Of a stretch of DNA of 64,000 nucleotides, positions 8,886 through 16,923 are shown piece after piece. The DNA is from an uncultured Selenomonadales bacterium (GTDB lineage: Bacteria; Bacillota; Negativicutes; Selenomonadales; Selenomonadaceae). The notes beneath the pieces were generated by a model. The model worked only from the letters and a program-made list of their open reading frames with translations, did no database searches and was not told the origin of the DNA. The stretch's first letter is position 1, and each line of letters starts with the position of its first letter. The position numbers and the translations under genes are program-made. The DNA lies in the NCBI GenBank assembly GCA_946183785.1, contig CAMHCS010000015.1, forward strand, positions 1-64,000. The letters run 5' to 3'.

Positions 8886-9719
8886 ATGGCAAGCGATTTA
8901 CACACCCATACGACTTTTTCGGATGGGCGGCTTTCGCCGGAGGATCTGGTTGCTGCGGCGAAGGAAGCAAGGCTTTCCTATATTGCGATCACCGATCATG
9001 ACACAGTCGACGGGATTCGGCATCTGTACGAACAGGCCCTTTACCCGTCGAAAACGCTCCATATCATTCCAGGCATAGAGTTCAGCTGCGAGGTGGACGA
9101 ACATGACGTCCATATCCTCGGCTACGACTTCGATATTTACAATCAGGATCTGGCGGATAAGGTGACGGAAATATCAGAGTCGCGCTGGGCGCGCTTTTCC
9201 ACGATGATGGAAAAATTGCAGGAGTTGGGTTACGCAATCACGGAATCCGATGTGCTGCAGATTGCAGGGACGTCGAAGGCCATTGGGCGTGCGCACGTGG
9301 CGCGGGCATTGGTGAAAAAGGGGTTCGCCGGTTCCATTCATGAAGCGTTCGACAAGTTGCTGGAGCATGGACAGCCGGCTTATGTGCCGCATTATCGGAT
9401 CGAGCCGGAGGAAGCGGTGAAGCTGATTCGCGGCGCGGGCGGCGTGCCGGTGTTGGCGCACCCAAAGCTCGTGAAGGACGACGCAATCGTTGTCCGCATG
9501 CTGGAGCTGGATTTTGGCGGTCTGGAAGTTTATTATCCGAAGCATGACGCGGAGGATACGGCGAGATACAAGGCGATGGCCGAAGAAAGGGGACTTCGGC
9601 TGACGGGCGGGTCAGATTTCCACGCGATTCCGCAGCGCGAGCCGACGGAGCTCGGCGTGTTCACCGTTGACGACGCATTGGCGGAGCCGTTTTTCCACCC
9701 GCCGCAGTCGTTTCAATAA
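8886..9719 (+). CDS. PHP-domain phosphoesterase (TrpH / nucleoside 3',5'-bisphosphatase family)
   Basis: The 277-aa protein shows the four PHP motifs. They are DLHTHTTFSDG at residues 4-14, ITDHDTVDG at about 36-44, PGIEFSCE with HDVHILGYDFD, and C-terminal LAHPKL and GGSDFHA. The His and Asp residues of these motifs form the metal site. Family members such as YciV/TrpH hydrolyse 3',5'-nucleotide bisphosphates or the ends of short oligoribonucleotides. The exact substrate here is not shown by sequence. It has its own promoter and is followed after 40 nt by the P-loop/Asp23-like gene, so the two may be cotranscribed. Confidence 0.85.
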   Translation: MASDLHTHTTFSDGRLSPEDLVAAAKEARLSYIAITDHDTVDGIRHLYEQALYPSKTLHIIPGIEFSCEVDEHDVHILGYDFDIYNQDLADKVTEISESRWARFSTMMEKLQELGYAITESDVLQIAGTSKAIGRAHVARALVKKGFAGSIHEAFDKLLEHGQPAYVPHYRIEPEEAVKLIRGAGGVPVLAHPKLVKDDAIVVRMLELDFGGLEVYYPKHDAEDTARYKAMAEERGLRLTGGSDFHAIPQREPTELGVFTVDDALAEPFFHPPQSFQ

Positions 9720-9759
9720 TAAGTTGATTTAGACAAGTCTTGTTTGGCAGGTGAAGCGT

Positions 9760-10599
9760 ATGGACGTCATAGCGCTGGTTGGGGCCAGCGGGACCGGCAA
9801 GAGCCATCGGGCGCTCCTGGTTGCGAATCAGTACAAGGCGGACGTGATTATCGACGACGGTCTTTTGATTAAGAACGGCAAGATTATCGCGGGCAGCTCG
9901 GCCAAAAAAGAAAAGAGCCGAATCATGGCGGTGCGCCGTGCAATCTTTATTCTGCCCGGGCACGCAGAGGAGGCGCGGGAGGCGCTGGAACGGGAAAAGC
10001 CGGAACGCGTACTGATTCTCGCGACTTCGGAGAACATGGTGCACAAGATCGCGAAGATTTTACGCCTGCCTCCGGTCAGCCGTGTCATTCACATCGAGGA
10101 CATCGCTTCCGAGACCGACATGAAGAAGGCGGCCTATCATCGGCTGAAGGAAGGGAAGCACATTATTCCGGTGCCGACCATTGAGCTGAAGCCGCATTTT
10201 TCCGGTTATCTGGTAGATCCGCTCCAATCCTTCTTCCATCGATCCTCGGCGAGGCCGCGCCGCAAGCTTGGCGAGAAGTCCATCGTCCGGCCGGTGTTCA
10301 GCTATTACGGCAAGCTGATTATCGACGACTCAGTCATCAAGGCGATTGTGAAGAAATTTGTCGGCGAGCGCGACTTCGTCAATCAGGTCGCCCATGTTCG
10401 CGTTCATCACCTGATGGACGGCGATGAAGATCAGGGCATAGAGGTCTCGCTGGAAGTCGTGCTGCGCTATGGCAAGCACATTCCAACCCTGATCCATCAG
10501 ACGCAGGAAATGGTCAAGATCGAGATCGAGCGTATTACCGGCATGGTCGTGCAGGAGGTCAACATCATGGTGCGCACGCTCTATGTGGGTGCGACCTGA
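9760..10599 (+). CDS. P-loop NTPase fused to an Asp23/Gls24-like C-terminal domain
   Basis: The N-terminus has a clear Walker A, ALVGASGTGKSHRAL, followed by VIIDDGLLIKNGKII. Residues up to about 165 look like a small nucleotide-binding domain. From about residue 185 the sequence changes to DDSVIKAIVKKFVG, SLEVVLRYGKHIP and MVVQEVNIMVRTLYV. This is the beta-alpha pattern of Asp23/Gls24 envelope-stress proteins, which are otherwise found alone. The start at ATG 9760 follows AGGTG (9749-9753). An in-frame GTG at 9751 would lie on the RBS itself. The biochemical role is unknown; a nucleotide-controlled envelope-stress or scaffold function is speculation. It ends at a strong terminator. Confidence 0.7.
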   Translation: MDVIALVGASGTGKSHRALLVANQYKADVIIDDGLLIKNGKIIAGSSAKKEKSRIMAVRRAIFILPGHAEEAREALEREKPERVLILATSENMVHKIAKILRLPPVSRVIHIEDIASETDMKKAAYHRLKEGKHIIPVPTIELKPHFSGYLVDPLQSFFHRSSARPRRKLGEKSIVRPVFSYYGKLIIDDSVIKAIVKKFVGERDFVNQVAHVRVHHLMDGDEDQGIEVSLEVVLRYGKHIPTLIHQTQEMVKIEIERITGMVVQEVNIMVRTLYVGAT

Positions 10600-10614
10600 A
10601 ATGCTAGGAAAAGT

Positions 10615-10652
10615 AAAAGCTGACGCGGGGAAAATCCCTTCGTCAGCTTTTT
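10615..10652 (+). terminator. Terminator between the Asp23-like gene and the converging DUF4127 gene
   Basis: Arms AAAAGCTGACG and CGTCAGCTTTTT enclose a 15-nt loop. A-rich and T-rich flanks let it act in both directions, which suits two convergent genes. Confidence 0.85.
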
Positions 10653-10664
10653 CTGTCGGTTCCT

Positions 10665-12353
10665 TTATGGCAGTTTTTCGATTCGCGGCTGCGTCCTGAG
10701 ATCGATTTCGAAAGTGCGTGTCCATGGGTAGCGGGCGGTCACGGACAGATCGGCGACGCGGAGGCGGAGCGGGCCGCCGGGGGCGTCGAAGGTCACGGGA
10801 GCGCGGAACGCGTCGGTCCGGACGAGCTTTGTCCGATAATGCTCGATTGCGCTTTCAAGCAGCATGGAGGCAAGCGTATAATTGTAATTGTATTCGAGGC
10901 CGCGCCCGTTTTGTGCGCCGCATTTTTCGAGAGAATCGTTGATGTGATTGACGCCGTTCTTCAGATAAAAATTGTCTTCCAAAAAGCGCCCGTCTAAAAA
11001 CGAAAGATGGGCAACGGCGAGGCGCAGAACGTCGTCCTCCGATTTCGCGCGGCGTTCGGCGATTTGCAGCAGAACGGCGTGGGCGAGGACAGCGCCTATG
11101 GAATTGCTCGCGGTGTTCCAGCCGGCGTAGGCGATCAGCGCGTGAATCGGCGCGCCGTCCTCAATCAAAAGCGGCAGCAGCGTCTCGTCGGCACTGAGAT
11201 GTTCGGAGAGGTCTGCGAGAGCTACGTTTCGGTCGCTTGCGAGGAGCGCGCCGATTTCCAGGGCGGCTTTTTTTCGCGTCCCTTGCATGGTTTTGTCGTT
11301 AGCGGAGAGGTATAGGAGAAAATCAGAGGATTCGCTGGACTCGTCGCAGGTGACGCCGCCGACAAAGCGGATTTTTTCCCGGGCGGTTTCCTCTATCGCC
11401 GCGCCCATATACGGCAGTATGCGGGCGGGCGTAGAAGCGTCGTTGTATTGCAGTGCGACACGGGGAGCGAATCCGTCCCGCGCGGCCTCGTCGGCGGCGA
11501 GAATCGACAGCGCCAGCTCGTCGGCGCCCTGGGCAAGGAAAACGCGGTCCTCACCGAGCTTTTTTTTCGTCAATGTTTCAGAAAGCTGCCGCAGGATCAA
11601 ATTCGGAATACTGTCCGGTTCGCTGTCGTCCTGCCCGATGACGAGACGGCATAGCGTGCCGTCCTCAGCGAGGCGGATCAGGCGCTTGCCGAAGTCGGCG
11701 TAGCCTGTGAAAAGCGCTTCGTATCGCGTGAGAATTTCCAGTGGAATGGAAGCCCGCAGGGTTTTCAGAACGGCGAGATCTTCGTCCGACGGCCGCGTTT
11801 GCCGCGAGATGCGTCCGAACAGACGCGAATAGCTCATCAGCCGCTTTTGCTCCTCCCAGTCGCAGAGACCGTCCGGCGGTGTCATGCGCGGCAAAATGCT
11901 GAATGCGTAAAGCGGCACTTGCGGATTCGCGGTGTGAAGCTCGCGCAGGAAGCGAAGCAGGGATTCTTCGTCGCTTTTCGTTTTTTTCGCCTGCCGTGAG
12001 GCGAGGAGCCCGCCGTGCAGAAGCTGGTCCACAGACAGAATCGCCGCGTCGAATTCGCCAATGTGCGCGGCTGTCCATGCGCGGAGCGCGGCGACGTCGC
12101 CGGGGCGGTAATATTCGTCGAGCAATTCTGTGGGTGGCAGCACGACCTCGACGCCGACAATGCGCGCGGCGTCCTGCACGAATCTTCCACAGGGCGGGCG
12201 GCTGTCGAGAGGAACAAGCAGTACGCGGCGGTCAGCAGCGGGAAAAACAGGAGGCACAGGAACGCCGTTATCGTCTTCGGGCGTGGTGAGATATAGCGCG
12301 ATGCAGAGCAGCACCACGGAAAAAACGGTCAATATCCGTCGGACGTTTTTCAC
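10665..12353 (-). CDS. DUF4127 family protein with N-terminal membrane anchor
   Basis: The 562-aa product begins with a hydrophobic segment (VRRILTVFSVVLLCIALYL) and then shows the DUF4127 pattern: LLVPLDSRPPCGRFV near residue 50, and later DQLLHGGLLASR, GQDDSEPDS, QGADELALSILA and YAGWNTASNSIG. The function of this family is not established. The anchor and lack of other membrane segments put the domain outside the cytoplasm. I chose the GTG start at 12353 because AAAGGAGG precedes it by 7 nt on the minus strand; the longer open frame to 12452 adds an unsupported leader. It is divergent from the His-rich gene and convergent with the P-loop/Asp23 gene. Confidence 0.82.
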   Translation of the reverse strand: MKNVRRILTVFSVVLLCIALYLTTPEDDNGVPVPPVFPAADRRVLLVPLDSRPPCGRFVQDAARIVGVEVVLPPTELLDEYYRPGDVAALRAWTAAHIGEFDAAILSVDQLLHGGLLASRQAKKTKSDEESLLRFLRELHTANPQVPLYAFSILPRMTPPDGLCDWEEQKRLMSYSRLFGRISRQTRPSDEDLAVLKTLRASIPLEILTRYEALFTGYADFGKRLIRLAEDGTLCRLVIGQDDSEPDSIPNLILRQLSETLTKKKLGEDRVFLAQGADELALSILAADEAARDGFAPRVALQYNDASTPARILPYMGAAIEETAREKIRFVGGVTCDESSESSDFLLYLSANDKTMQGTRKKAALEIGALLASDRNVALADLSEHLSADETLLPLLIEDGAPIHALIAYAGWNTASNSIGAVLAHAVLLQIAERRAKSEDDVLRLAVAHLSFLDGRFLEDNFYLKNGVNHINDSLEKCGAQNGRGLEYNYNYTLASMLLESAIEHYRTKLVRTDAFRAPVTFDAPGGPLRLRVADLSVTARYPWTRTFEIDLRTQPRIEKLP

Positions 12354-12367
12354 TGTCCGTCCTCCTT

Positions 12368-12396
12368 TCGACAAAAATATGCATCTATAGTATACT
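12368..12396 (+). promoter_or_regulatory. Promoter for the His/Asp-rich protein gene
   Basis: TCGACA (12368-12373, one mismatch to TTGACA), exactly 17 nt, then TATACT (12391-12396). It lies in the divergent region facing the DUF4127 gene. The RBS GAGGTGGG (about 12409-12416) follows before ATG 12422. Confidence 0.6.
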
Positions 12397-12421
12397 ACAG
12401 GAAAGAAAGAGGTGGGTAAGA

Positions 12422-12951
12422 ATGACAGGCAAAAAATATTTGGCGGCGGCATTTAGCGGTTGGATGGCAATGACTATTGCTGGCGGCATGCTTCCTGACA
12501 CGGCGGCGATTGCAGTGGTGGCGGAGGCGGCACAGTCTCATCAGGGGCGGGGCGATTGGCATGAGCGCGACGATCGGCATGACCATGACGGCCGCCATGA
12601 GCGCGACGATCGGCATGACCATGACAACTGGCATGACCGAGATGATCGGCATAATCGTAACGACAGGCATGACCGTGACGAAAAGCATGACCGTGATGAA
12701 AAGCATGACCGTGATGAAAGGCATGACCGTGATGAAAGACATGAGAGGCGAGAACGGCGGGAAGCAGAATATCATCGCGCTGTTCGTAACGAGAACAAGC
12801 GGCATGAACGCAGAGAGCATGAGATCCGGGCAAGATTCATGATTTCCGGGATAAGATGCACCGCGAGCTTAGAAAAGAGCGGGAGCGGCATGAACGGAAG
12901 CTGCGGGAAATAGACAGGGAATATCATCGGGAGACGCATCATAGGGATTAA
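12422..12951 (+). pseudogene. Secreted His/Asp/Arg-rich repeat protein, apparently frameshifted near codon 137
   Basis: The frame from ATG 12422 (RBS GAGGTGGG) gives 163 aa ending at 12913. It has a signal peptide with a likely site after VVAEA (about residue 36). A hydrophilic region of HDRDERHDRDE-like repeats follows, such as histidine-rich metal-binding proteins have. After about base 12830 this frame turns into unrelated sequence (FMISGIRCTAS). The next frame then continues the same His/Arg/Glu/Asp composition (HDFRDKMHRELRKERERHER) to the TAA at 12949-12951. Restoring one base near 12831 joins the two into a coherent protein of about 176 aa. It is therefore either a true mutation or a sequence error. 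Metal binding (Ni, Zn, Co or Cu) is inferred from composition only. Confidence 0.7.
12560..12738 (+). repeat. Tandem DNA repeats inside the His/Asp-rich gene
   Basis: A 30-bp exact direct repeat begins at 12560 and again at 12596 (period 36). Further on, four tandem 18-bp units of the form GCATGACCGTGAYGAAAR cover 12667-12738. The period is a multiple of three, so unit loss or gain keeps frame. Such tracts are prone to slippage. Confidence 0.85.
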
Positions 12952-12983
12952 GGCGAAAGTAGCTTCTCGCGGGAGGGATCGGA

Positions 12984-13427
12984 ATGAGAGCGGTGGTGAC
13001 GCGGGTGCATGAGGCGTCGGTGACAATCGGGGGCGAGTGCCGCGGGAAAATTGGAAGGGGATTTTTAGTGCTTTTGGGCGTCGGCCCCGACGATACGGAG
13101 AAGGAGGCAGAGAAGCTCGCGGACAAGGTCTGCGGCCTACGCGTCTTCGAGGACGAGGCAGGCAAGATGAATCTTTCCCTCGATACGGTCGGCGGTCAGC
13201 TTCTCGTCGTGTCCCAGTTCACGCTGTACGCGGACCTTAAAAGCCGCCGCCCGGGCTTCTCAAAAGCCGCGAAGCCGGAAATTGCGGAGCCGCTGTACGA
13301 GCGGTTCATGGCGGCCTGCGAGACACGGGGCTTCGTCGTGGAGCGCGGGGAATTCGGCGCGGACATGCAGGTCGCCTCGGTCAACGACGGCCCGGTGACG
13401 CTGCTGTTCGACACCGACACAATGTGA
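12984..13427 (+). CDS. dtd: D-aminoacyl-tRNA deacylase
   Basis: DTD hydrolyses D-amino acids from tRNA. The 147-aa length is standard. Both active-site signatures are present: SQFTLYAD at about residues 78-85 and [10 protein letters not shown] near the C-terminus (about 133-142), together with the N-terminal MRAVVTRV and the VLLGVGPDD loop. The RBS GGGAGGGA (about 12970-12977) precedes ATG 12984. It is followed at once by a strong terminator. Confidence 0.95.
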   Translation: MRAVVTRVHEASVTIGGECRGKIGRGFLVLLGVGPDDTEKEAEKLADKVCGLRVFEDEAGKMNLSLDTVGGQLLVVSQFTLYADLKSRRPGFSKAAKPEIAEPLYERFMAACETRGFVVERGEFGADMQVASVNDGPVTLLFDTDTM

Positions 13428-13477
13428 TAAAAAAATCGCCGCGCCGGAGCAATTTTTCTCCAACGCGGCGATTTTTT
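13428..13477 (+). terminator. Terminator between dtd and the converging DUF1858 gene
   Basis: Perfect arms AAAATCGCCGCG and CGCGGCGATTTT with an inner loop, an A-tract before and a T-tract after, so it should work for both converging genes. Confidence 0.9.
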
Positions 13478-13485
13478 GCTGTCTG

Positions 13486-13686
13486 TTACGCCTGCGGGAC
13501 GACGGCGTTCAGCCCTTTCATCAGGCCGTCGACGTCGATGCCGTGCGCAAGCGCGCCCTGCTCGATGTTCTCGAAGTGCGCGGCGGCACAGCCGAGGCAG
13601 CCCATGCCGGAATTCATGAAGACCTCAACGGTGTCTGGGTATTTCTGGACGACCTCCATAATGCTCATGTCCTTCGTAATTGTCAT
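13486..13686 (-). CDS. DUF1858 domain protein (redox-disulfide type, GCLGC motif)
   Basis: This 66-aa protein starts MTITKDMSIMEVV and contains NSGMGCLGCAAAH. The CxxC near the middle is the hallmark of the DUF1858 / hybrid-cluster-associated disulfide domain. The free-standing protein has no partner gene beside it here. AAGGAGG precedes the ATG on the minus strand. The function is unknown; a small redox or metal-binding adaptor is possible. Confidence 0.85.
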   Translation of the reverse strand: MTITKDMSIMEVVQKYPDTVEVFMNSGMGCLGCAAAHFENIEQGALAHGIDVDGLMKGLNAVVPQA

Positions 13687-13822
13687 GTAAAAAACCTCCT
13701 TTTCGGTAAAATTCGATTTGATTAGTATAGTATAGCACGTTTTTTTTCGACAGGGTAGCTTTTTTTCTCAAAGAAGGGTAAAATAATCAAGATTGCGGAA
13801 CAGAAACATGGGAGGAATGAAA

Positions 13823-14656
13823 GTGCGTCAATTTGCGGAGCGAATCGTCGGGCGATGGAGGCTGATTTTGCCGTTGCTCGGCCTTTTGCTGCTGCCGTTT
13901 ATTATTCTGCGGCAGGGAAGCGGCAGGGCGGCGGGAACGGCGGACAGCGTCAGCGGGCCAAAGATTATCGTGCTCAATTATCATAAGGTCGACAATGTGA
14001 ACAGCTCGCTTTCCGTGCCGCCCTCGGAATTTGAGCGGCAGATGGCGTTCCTCGCGCAGAACGGCTACCACACGATCACGCCTCATGAGCTTTATATGGC
14101 GTTCACCGATAACGGGCCGCTGCCAAACAACCCGGTCCTGATTACCTTCGACGACGGCTACGACGACAACTATACGAACGCGTTCCCAATTCTGAAAAAG
14201 TATGGCCTGCAGGCGACGATTTTTGTCATCACGAGCCTGATGGACCAAAACTATCCCGGATATCTGACATGGGGACACGCGGCGGAGATGGAGGCCTCCG
14301 GAATTGTGACCATCGAGTCGCATACGGTGTCCCACGGCTCTCTGACCGATCTGACGGACGAGCAGATCCGCCATGAACTGACAGACGCGAAGCATGAGAT
14401 TGAGCAGCGGCTGGGCAAGGAGGTGGAGTTCCTCGCGTATCCGACGGGCGCGTACAATCTCCATATCGCAAGCCTTGTCAAGGAGGCGGGCTACAAGGGG
14501 GCGTTTACCGTCCGCAACGGCAACATGGACAGTGCGACGAATCTTTACGCAATCGAGCGCGTACCAATCTTCCAGACCTCGGACACTTTCGCGTCGTTTC
14601 TGGAGCGACTGAAATTCCTGCCGCTGTTTGAACGGATCGGGTGGAAAAAGAATTGA
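13823..14656 (+). CDS. Polysaccharide deacetylase (NodB fold), membrane-anchored
   Basis: The 277-aa product has an N-terminal transmembrane segment (ILPLLGLLLLPFIIL, about residues 13-27). A carbohydrate esterase 4 domain follows, with LNYHKV, LITFDDGYDDNY (metal-binding Asp-Asp motif), ESHTVSHGSL (metal His pair, HTVSH) and FLAYPTGAYN. Such enzymes remove acetyl groups from peptidoglycan, chitin or other surface glycans outside the cytoplasmic membrane; the substrate cannot be read here. I chose GTG 13823 because GGAGG (13811-13815) is 7 nt upstream; ATG 13817 is too close to it. Confidence 0.88.
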   Translation: MRQFAERIVGRWRLILPLLGLLLLPFIILRQGSGRAAGTADSVSGPKIIVLNYHKVDNVNSSLSVPPSEFERQMAFLAQNGYHTITPHELYMAFTDNGPLPNNPVLITFDDGYDDNYTNAFPILKKYGLQATIFVITSLMDQNYPGYLTWGHAAEMEASGIVTIESHTVSHGSLTDLTDEQIRHELTDAKHEIEQRLGKEVEFLAYPTGAYNLHIASLVKEAGYKGAFTVRNGNMDSATNLYAIERVPIFQTSDTFASFLERLKFLPLFERIGWKKN

Positions 14657-14695
14657 ACACCTCCGAATCATAGATTTTACGAAAAATAAACCATA

Positions 14696-14737
14696 AGTCC
14701 CTTAAGAATAACAAGGTGGTTCTTGAGGGGCTTTTTT
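14696..14737 (+). terminator. Terminator of the deacetylase gene
   Basis: AGTCCCTTAAGAA pairs with TTCTTGAGGGGCT (one wobble pair) and is followed by six T residues. Confidence 0.85.
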
Positions 14738-14877
14738 ATGCGCAAAAGTGAGATATTGGCATGGGCCTAGGTCCTACAATTAGATTTTACAAGCCTCAAA
14801 TAGGTAGCTTTTCAAGGCTTATAGAGCATTCGTTCTCAAAAAACACTGATTTTATGTGGGGAAAATGGAAAAAAATA
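14738..14877 (+). other. Intergenic stretch upstream of the mraZ control region
   Basis: No gene, tRNA or riboswitch is seen in this 140-nt part of the spacer. A short inverted repeat (AAGCCT ... AGGCTT, about 14792-14819) is the only structure noticed and may be chance. Confidence 0.5.
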
Positions 14878-14913
14878 GTGCATAAAGTGGTGGAAAGTGG
14901 TAGAATGTGGTTG
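14878..14913 (+). promoter_or_regulatory. MraZ-box array overlapping the probable mraZ promoter
   Basis: Three repeats spaced exactly 10 bp lie just before mraZ: AAAGTGG (14884-14890), AAAGTGG (14894-14900) and AATGTGG (14904-14910). MraZ is known to bind 10-bp-spaced GTGG/TGGG-type repeats upstream of its own operon. The sequence TAGAAT (14901-14906) sits inside the array and is a plausible -10, with GTGCAT 17 nt upstream as a weak -35. This layout suits autorepression by blocking the promoter. Confidence 0.75.
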
Positions 14914-14938
14914 CTGATCCAAAAAGGTGGTGAATGAG

Positions 14939-15370
14939 ATGCTCTTAGGCGAATACGCGCACACGATTGACGCGAAAGGACGCATTATCCTTCCGGCGGA
15001 TTTTCGTGCGGCGCTCGGCGAGCATTTCGTCATCATCAAGGGACTGGACCAATGTCTTTTCATCTATGGCGAGAACGAGTGGGCGATCTTGGAGCAGAAG
15101 CTCCGGCAGCTTCCGCTGACGAAGCCGGAAGCGCGTCGTCTCGTGCGCCACTTTTTCTCGGGCGCCCGCGTTCTGGAGTGCGACAGACAGGGGAGATTTC
15201 TCGTGCCGGGCAATCTCAGAAATTTCGCAAAGCTCGAGAAGGACGTCGTCCTGACTGGTGTATCGAATCGTGTCGAGGTTTGGAGCAAGGCCGAGTGGGA
15301 GCGTTACACCGCGTTGGAGGACGAGTCGACGGAGGAGTTTGCGGCGACTCTCTCGGATCTTGGCATCTGA
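14939..15370 (+). CDS. mraZ: Transcriptional regulator MraZ
   Basis: The 143-aa protein starts MLLGEYAHTIDAKGRIILPA and has a second copy of the fold around CDRQGRFLVPGNLR, i.e. the two SpoVT/AbrB-like DNA-binding halves with their D-x-K/Q-GR signatures. MraZ binds repeats upstream of the division and cell wall cluster, which are visible just before this gene. ATG 14939 is chosen because AAGGTGG (14925-14931) is 7 nt away and the protein then begins as family members do. The earlier GTG 14927 lies on the RBS. rsmH starts 3 nt after the stop codon. Confidence 0.95.
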   Translation: MLLGEYAHTIDAKGRIILPADFRAALGEHFVIIKGLDQCLFIYGENEWAILEQKLRQLPLTKPEARRLVRHFFSGARVLECDRQGRFLVPGNLRNFAKLEKDVVLTGVSNRVEVWSKAEWERYTALEDESTEEFAATLSDLGI

Positions 15371-15373
15371 GCG

Positions 15374-16330
15374 ATGGACGTCGCAGGTTTTCAGCACGTC
15401 AGCGTCATGCCGAAGGAGACGGTCGAAGGTCTCCTGTCCACGACGGCGGGCGTTTACGTAGATTGCACGTTGGGCGGCGCGGGGCATTCGCTCCGCATCG
15501 CTTCGCGGCTCGCTCCGGAAGGGTGGCTCATCGGGATCGACCAGGATGCGGCGGCTATCGCCGCGGCTCGGGAACGCCTGAAGGACGTACAGTGTCGTGT
15601 CAGCATCGTGCATGACAATTTCCGAAATCTGGACGCTATCCTTGCAGGGCTCGGCGCGGACGCCGTGGACGGGGTGCTGTTCGATCTTGGGGTGTCCTCA
15701 TATCAGATCGACACGGCGGAGCGAGGGTTCTCGTATATGCACGACGCGCCGCTGGACATGCGCATGGACGAGAGGCAGAAGCTCACAGCCTATGAGATTG
15801 TCAACTCGTATTCCGAGGAGGCGTTGGCCCGCATTTTTCACGATTACGGCGAGGAGCGTTGGGGAAAGCGTATCGCCGCCTTCATTGCAGAAATGCGGAA
15901 AGAGTCCCCTGTCAGGACTACGGCGGATCTGGTAGACGTCGTTTGCCGGGCTGTGCCGAAGGCCGTTCGAAGAGCCGCCGCCGGGCATCCGGCGAAACGC
16001 GTGTTTCAGGCGATTCGCATTGAGGCGAACGACGAGCTGAACATTTTGGATGCGGCTATCCGATCGGCGGTCCGTCATTTGCGGCCGGGAGGCCGTATCG
16101 CGATTCTGACGTTCCATTCGCTCGAAGATCGGATCACGAAAAACGCGCTGCGAGATTTGGCGCGAGGCTGCGTTTGCCCGCCGGACGTTCCTGTTTGCGT
16201 TTGCGGCCACAGGCCGGAGGTGCGTCTTTTGGGGAAGGCCAGGAAGCCGGGAGCAGACGAAGTCGGGGGAAACCCGCGGGCGAAGAGCGCTAAGCTTCGT
16301 CTCGCGGAGAAGGTAACGGGGGCGAAATAG
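15374..16330 (+). CDS. rsmH: 16S rRNA (cytosine1402-N4)-methyltransferase
   Basis: RsmH adds a methyl group to N4 of C1402 in the ribosomal P site. The 318-aa protein begins with the family pattern HVSVMPKETVEGL. It has the S-adenosylmethionine loop CTLGGAGHS (about residues 33-41) and FDLGVSSYQID, and ends with the conserved part LTFHSLEDRITKN and NPRAKSAKLR. It lies in its usual place directly after mraZ. A GC-rich hairpin (about 16333-16372, TCGCCGGCG with CGCCGGCG) without a T-tract separates it from ftsL. Confidence 0.96.
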   Translation: MDVAGFQHVSVMPKETVEGLLSTTAGVYVDCTLGGAGHSLRIASRLAPEGWLIGIDQDAAAIAAARERLKDVQCRVSIVHDNFRNLDAILAGLGADAVDGVLFDLGVSSYQIDTAERGFSYMHDAPLDMRMDERQKLTAYEIVNSYSEEALARIFHDYGEERWGKRIAAFIAEMRKESPVRTTADLVDVVCRAVPKAVRRAAAGHPAKRVFQAIRIEANDELNILDAAIRSAVRHLRPGGRIAILTFHSLEDRITKNALRDLARGCVCPPDVPVCVCGHRPEVRLLGKARKPGADEVGGNPRAKSAKLRLAEKVTGAK

Positions 16331-16409
16331 GGGACGTCGCCGGCGTCGAAGGGGTACGGCGCCGGCGGCGAATTTCGCACTCCAAAAGCAAGCAGAAGGG
16401 GGAAAAAAG

Positions 16410-16790
16410 ATGCCGCAGGCAGCAAGACAAATGTGGTCGGAGGAGACGGAAGAAAAGAGAGTCGTCGTCCGAAAGGCCAGGAAGCGGCGTCCGGCGATTG
16501 CCGCGCGCTCGCACGTGAATACGGAGCTACGATCCAAGGCGTTCGCCCTGTTCCTGCTGTTCGCTTTGACGGCAGCGGTGACGCTGATACGGAGCGAGGA
16601 GAGCGCGATGCGCGGCTATGAGCTGGTGCAGCTCCGTCAGCAGGCGATACAGCTCGAACGGGAAAACAAGAATCTGGAGCTGGTCATCGCGGAGATGAAA
16701 GCGCCGCAGCGCATCAAGGATCGGGCGACGAACGAGCTCGGCATGGTGGTGCCGAAGGAATTTTATTTCGCCGCCGAAGGAAACAAATGA
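16410..16790 (+). CDS. ftsL: FtsL-like cell division protein
   Basis: The 126-aa protein has a basic cytoplasmic N-terminus and one transmembrane segment (about residues 44-62, AFALFLLFALTAAVTLI). A short coiled coil follows (LVQLRQQAIQLERENKNLELV), then the motif RIKDRATNELGMVVP. This is the bitopic FtsL/DivIC shape, and the position after rsmH is that of ftsL. Sequence conservation in this family is low, so the name rests on topology plus place. RBS AAGGGGGAA precedes ATG 16410. It is followed by a terminator instead of the penicillin-binding protein gene usual at this spot. Confidence 0.82.
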   Translation: MPQAARQMWSEETEEKRVVVRKARKRRPAIAARSHVNTELRSKAFALFLLFALTAAVTLIRSEESAMRGYELVQLRQQAIQLERENKNLELVIAEMKAPQRIKDRATNELGMVVPKEFYFAAEGNK

Positions 16791-16797
16791 CAGCTAT

Positions 16798-16829
16798 AAA
16801 AGCGCTGCGGGGGCAGCGCTTTTATTTTT
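16798..16829 (+). terminator. Terminator splitting the division/cell-wall cluster after ftsL
   Basis: AAAAGCGCTGC (16798-16808) pairs with GCAGCGCTTTT (16813-16823) and leads into ATTTTTT. It begins 8 nt after the ftsL stop. Confidence 0.88.
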
Positions 16830-16876
16830 TACACGGAACAAAAATACGTTCGCTATGAAAATTTCAGGATACGCCG

Positions 16877-16882
16877 TATAAT
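16877..16882 (+). promoter_or_regulatory. Candidate -10 element for murE
   Basis: A perfect TATAAT lies between the ftsL terminator and murE, about 40 nt before ATG 16924. No good -35 is seen 16-18 nt upstream (TATGAA at 17 nt), so the promoter may need an activator or be weak. Confidence 0.45.
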
Positions 16883-16923
16883 ATATGTTTATTGATAAAT
16901 TTTTACGCTTGGGAGGAAACGGC

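Noticed and set aside
12667-12738. Short regular repeats that could suggest a CRISPR array
   Set aside because: They are tandem 18-bp units without spacers, in frame within a coding repeat protein.
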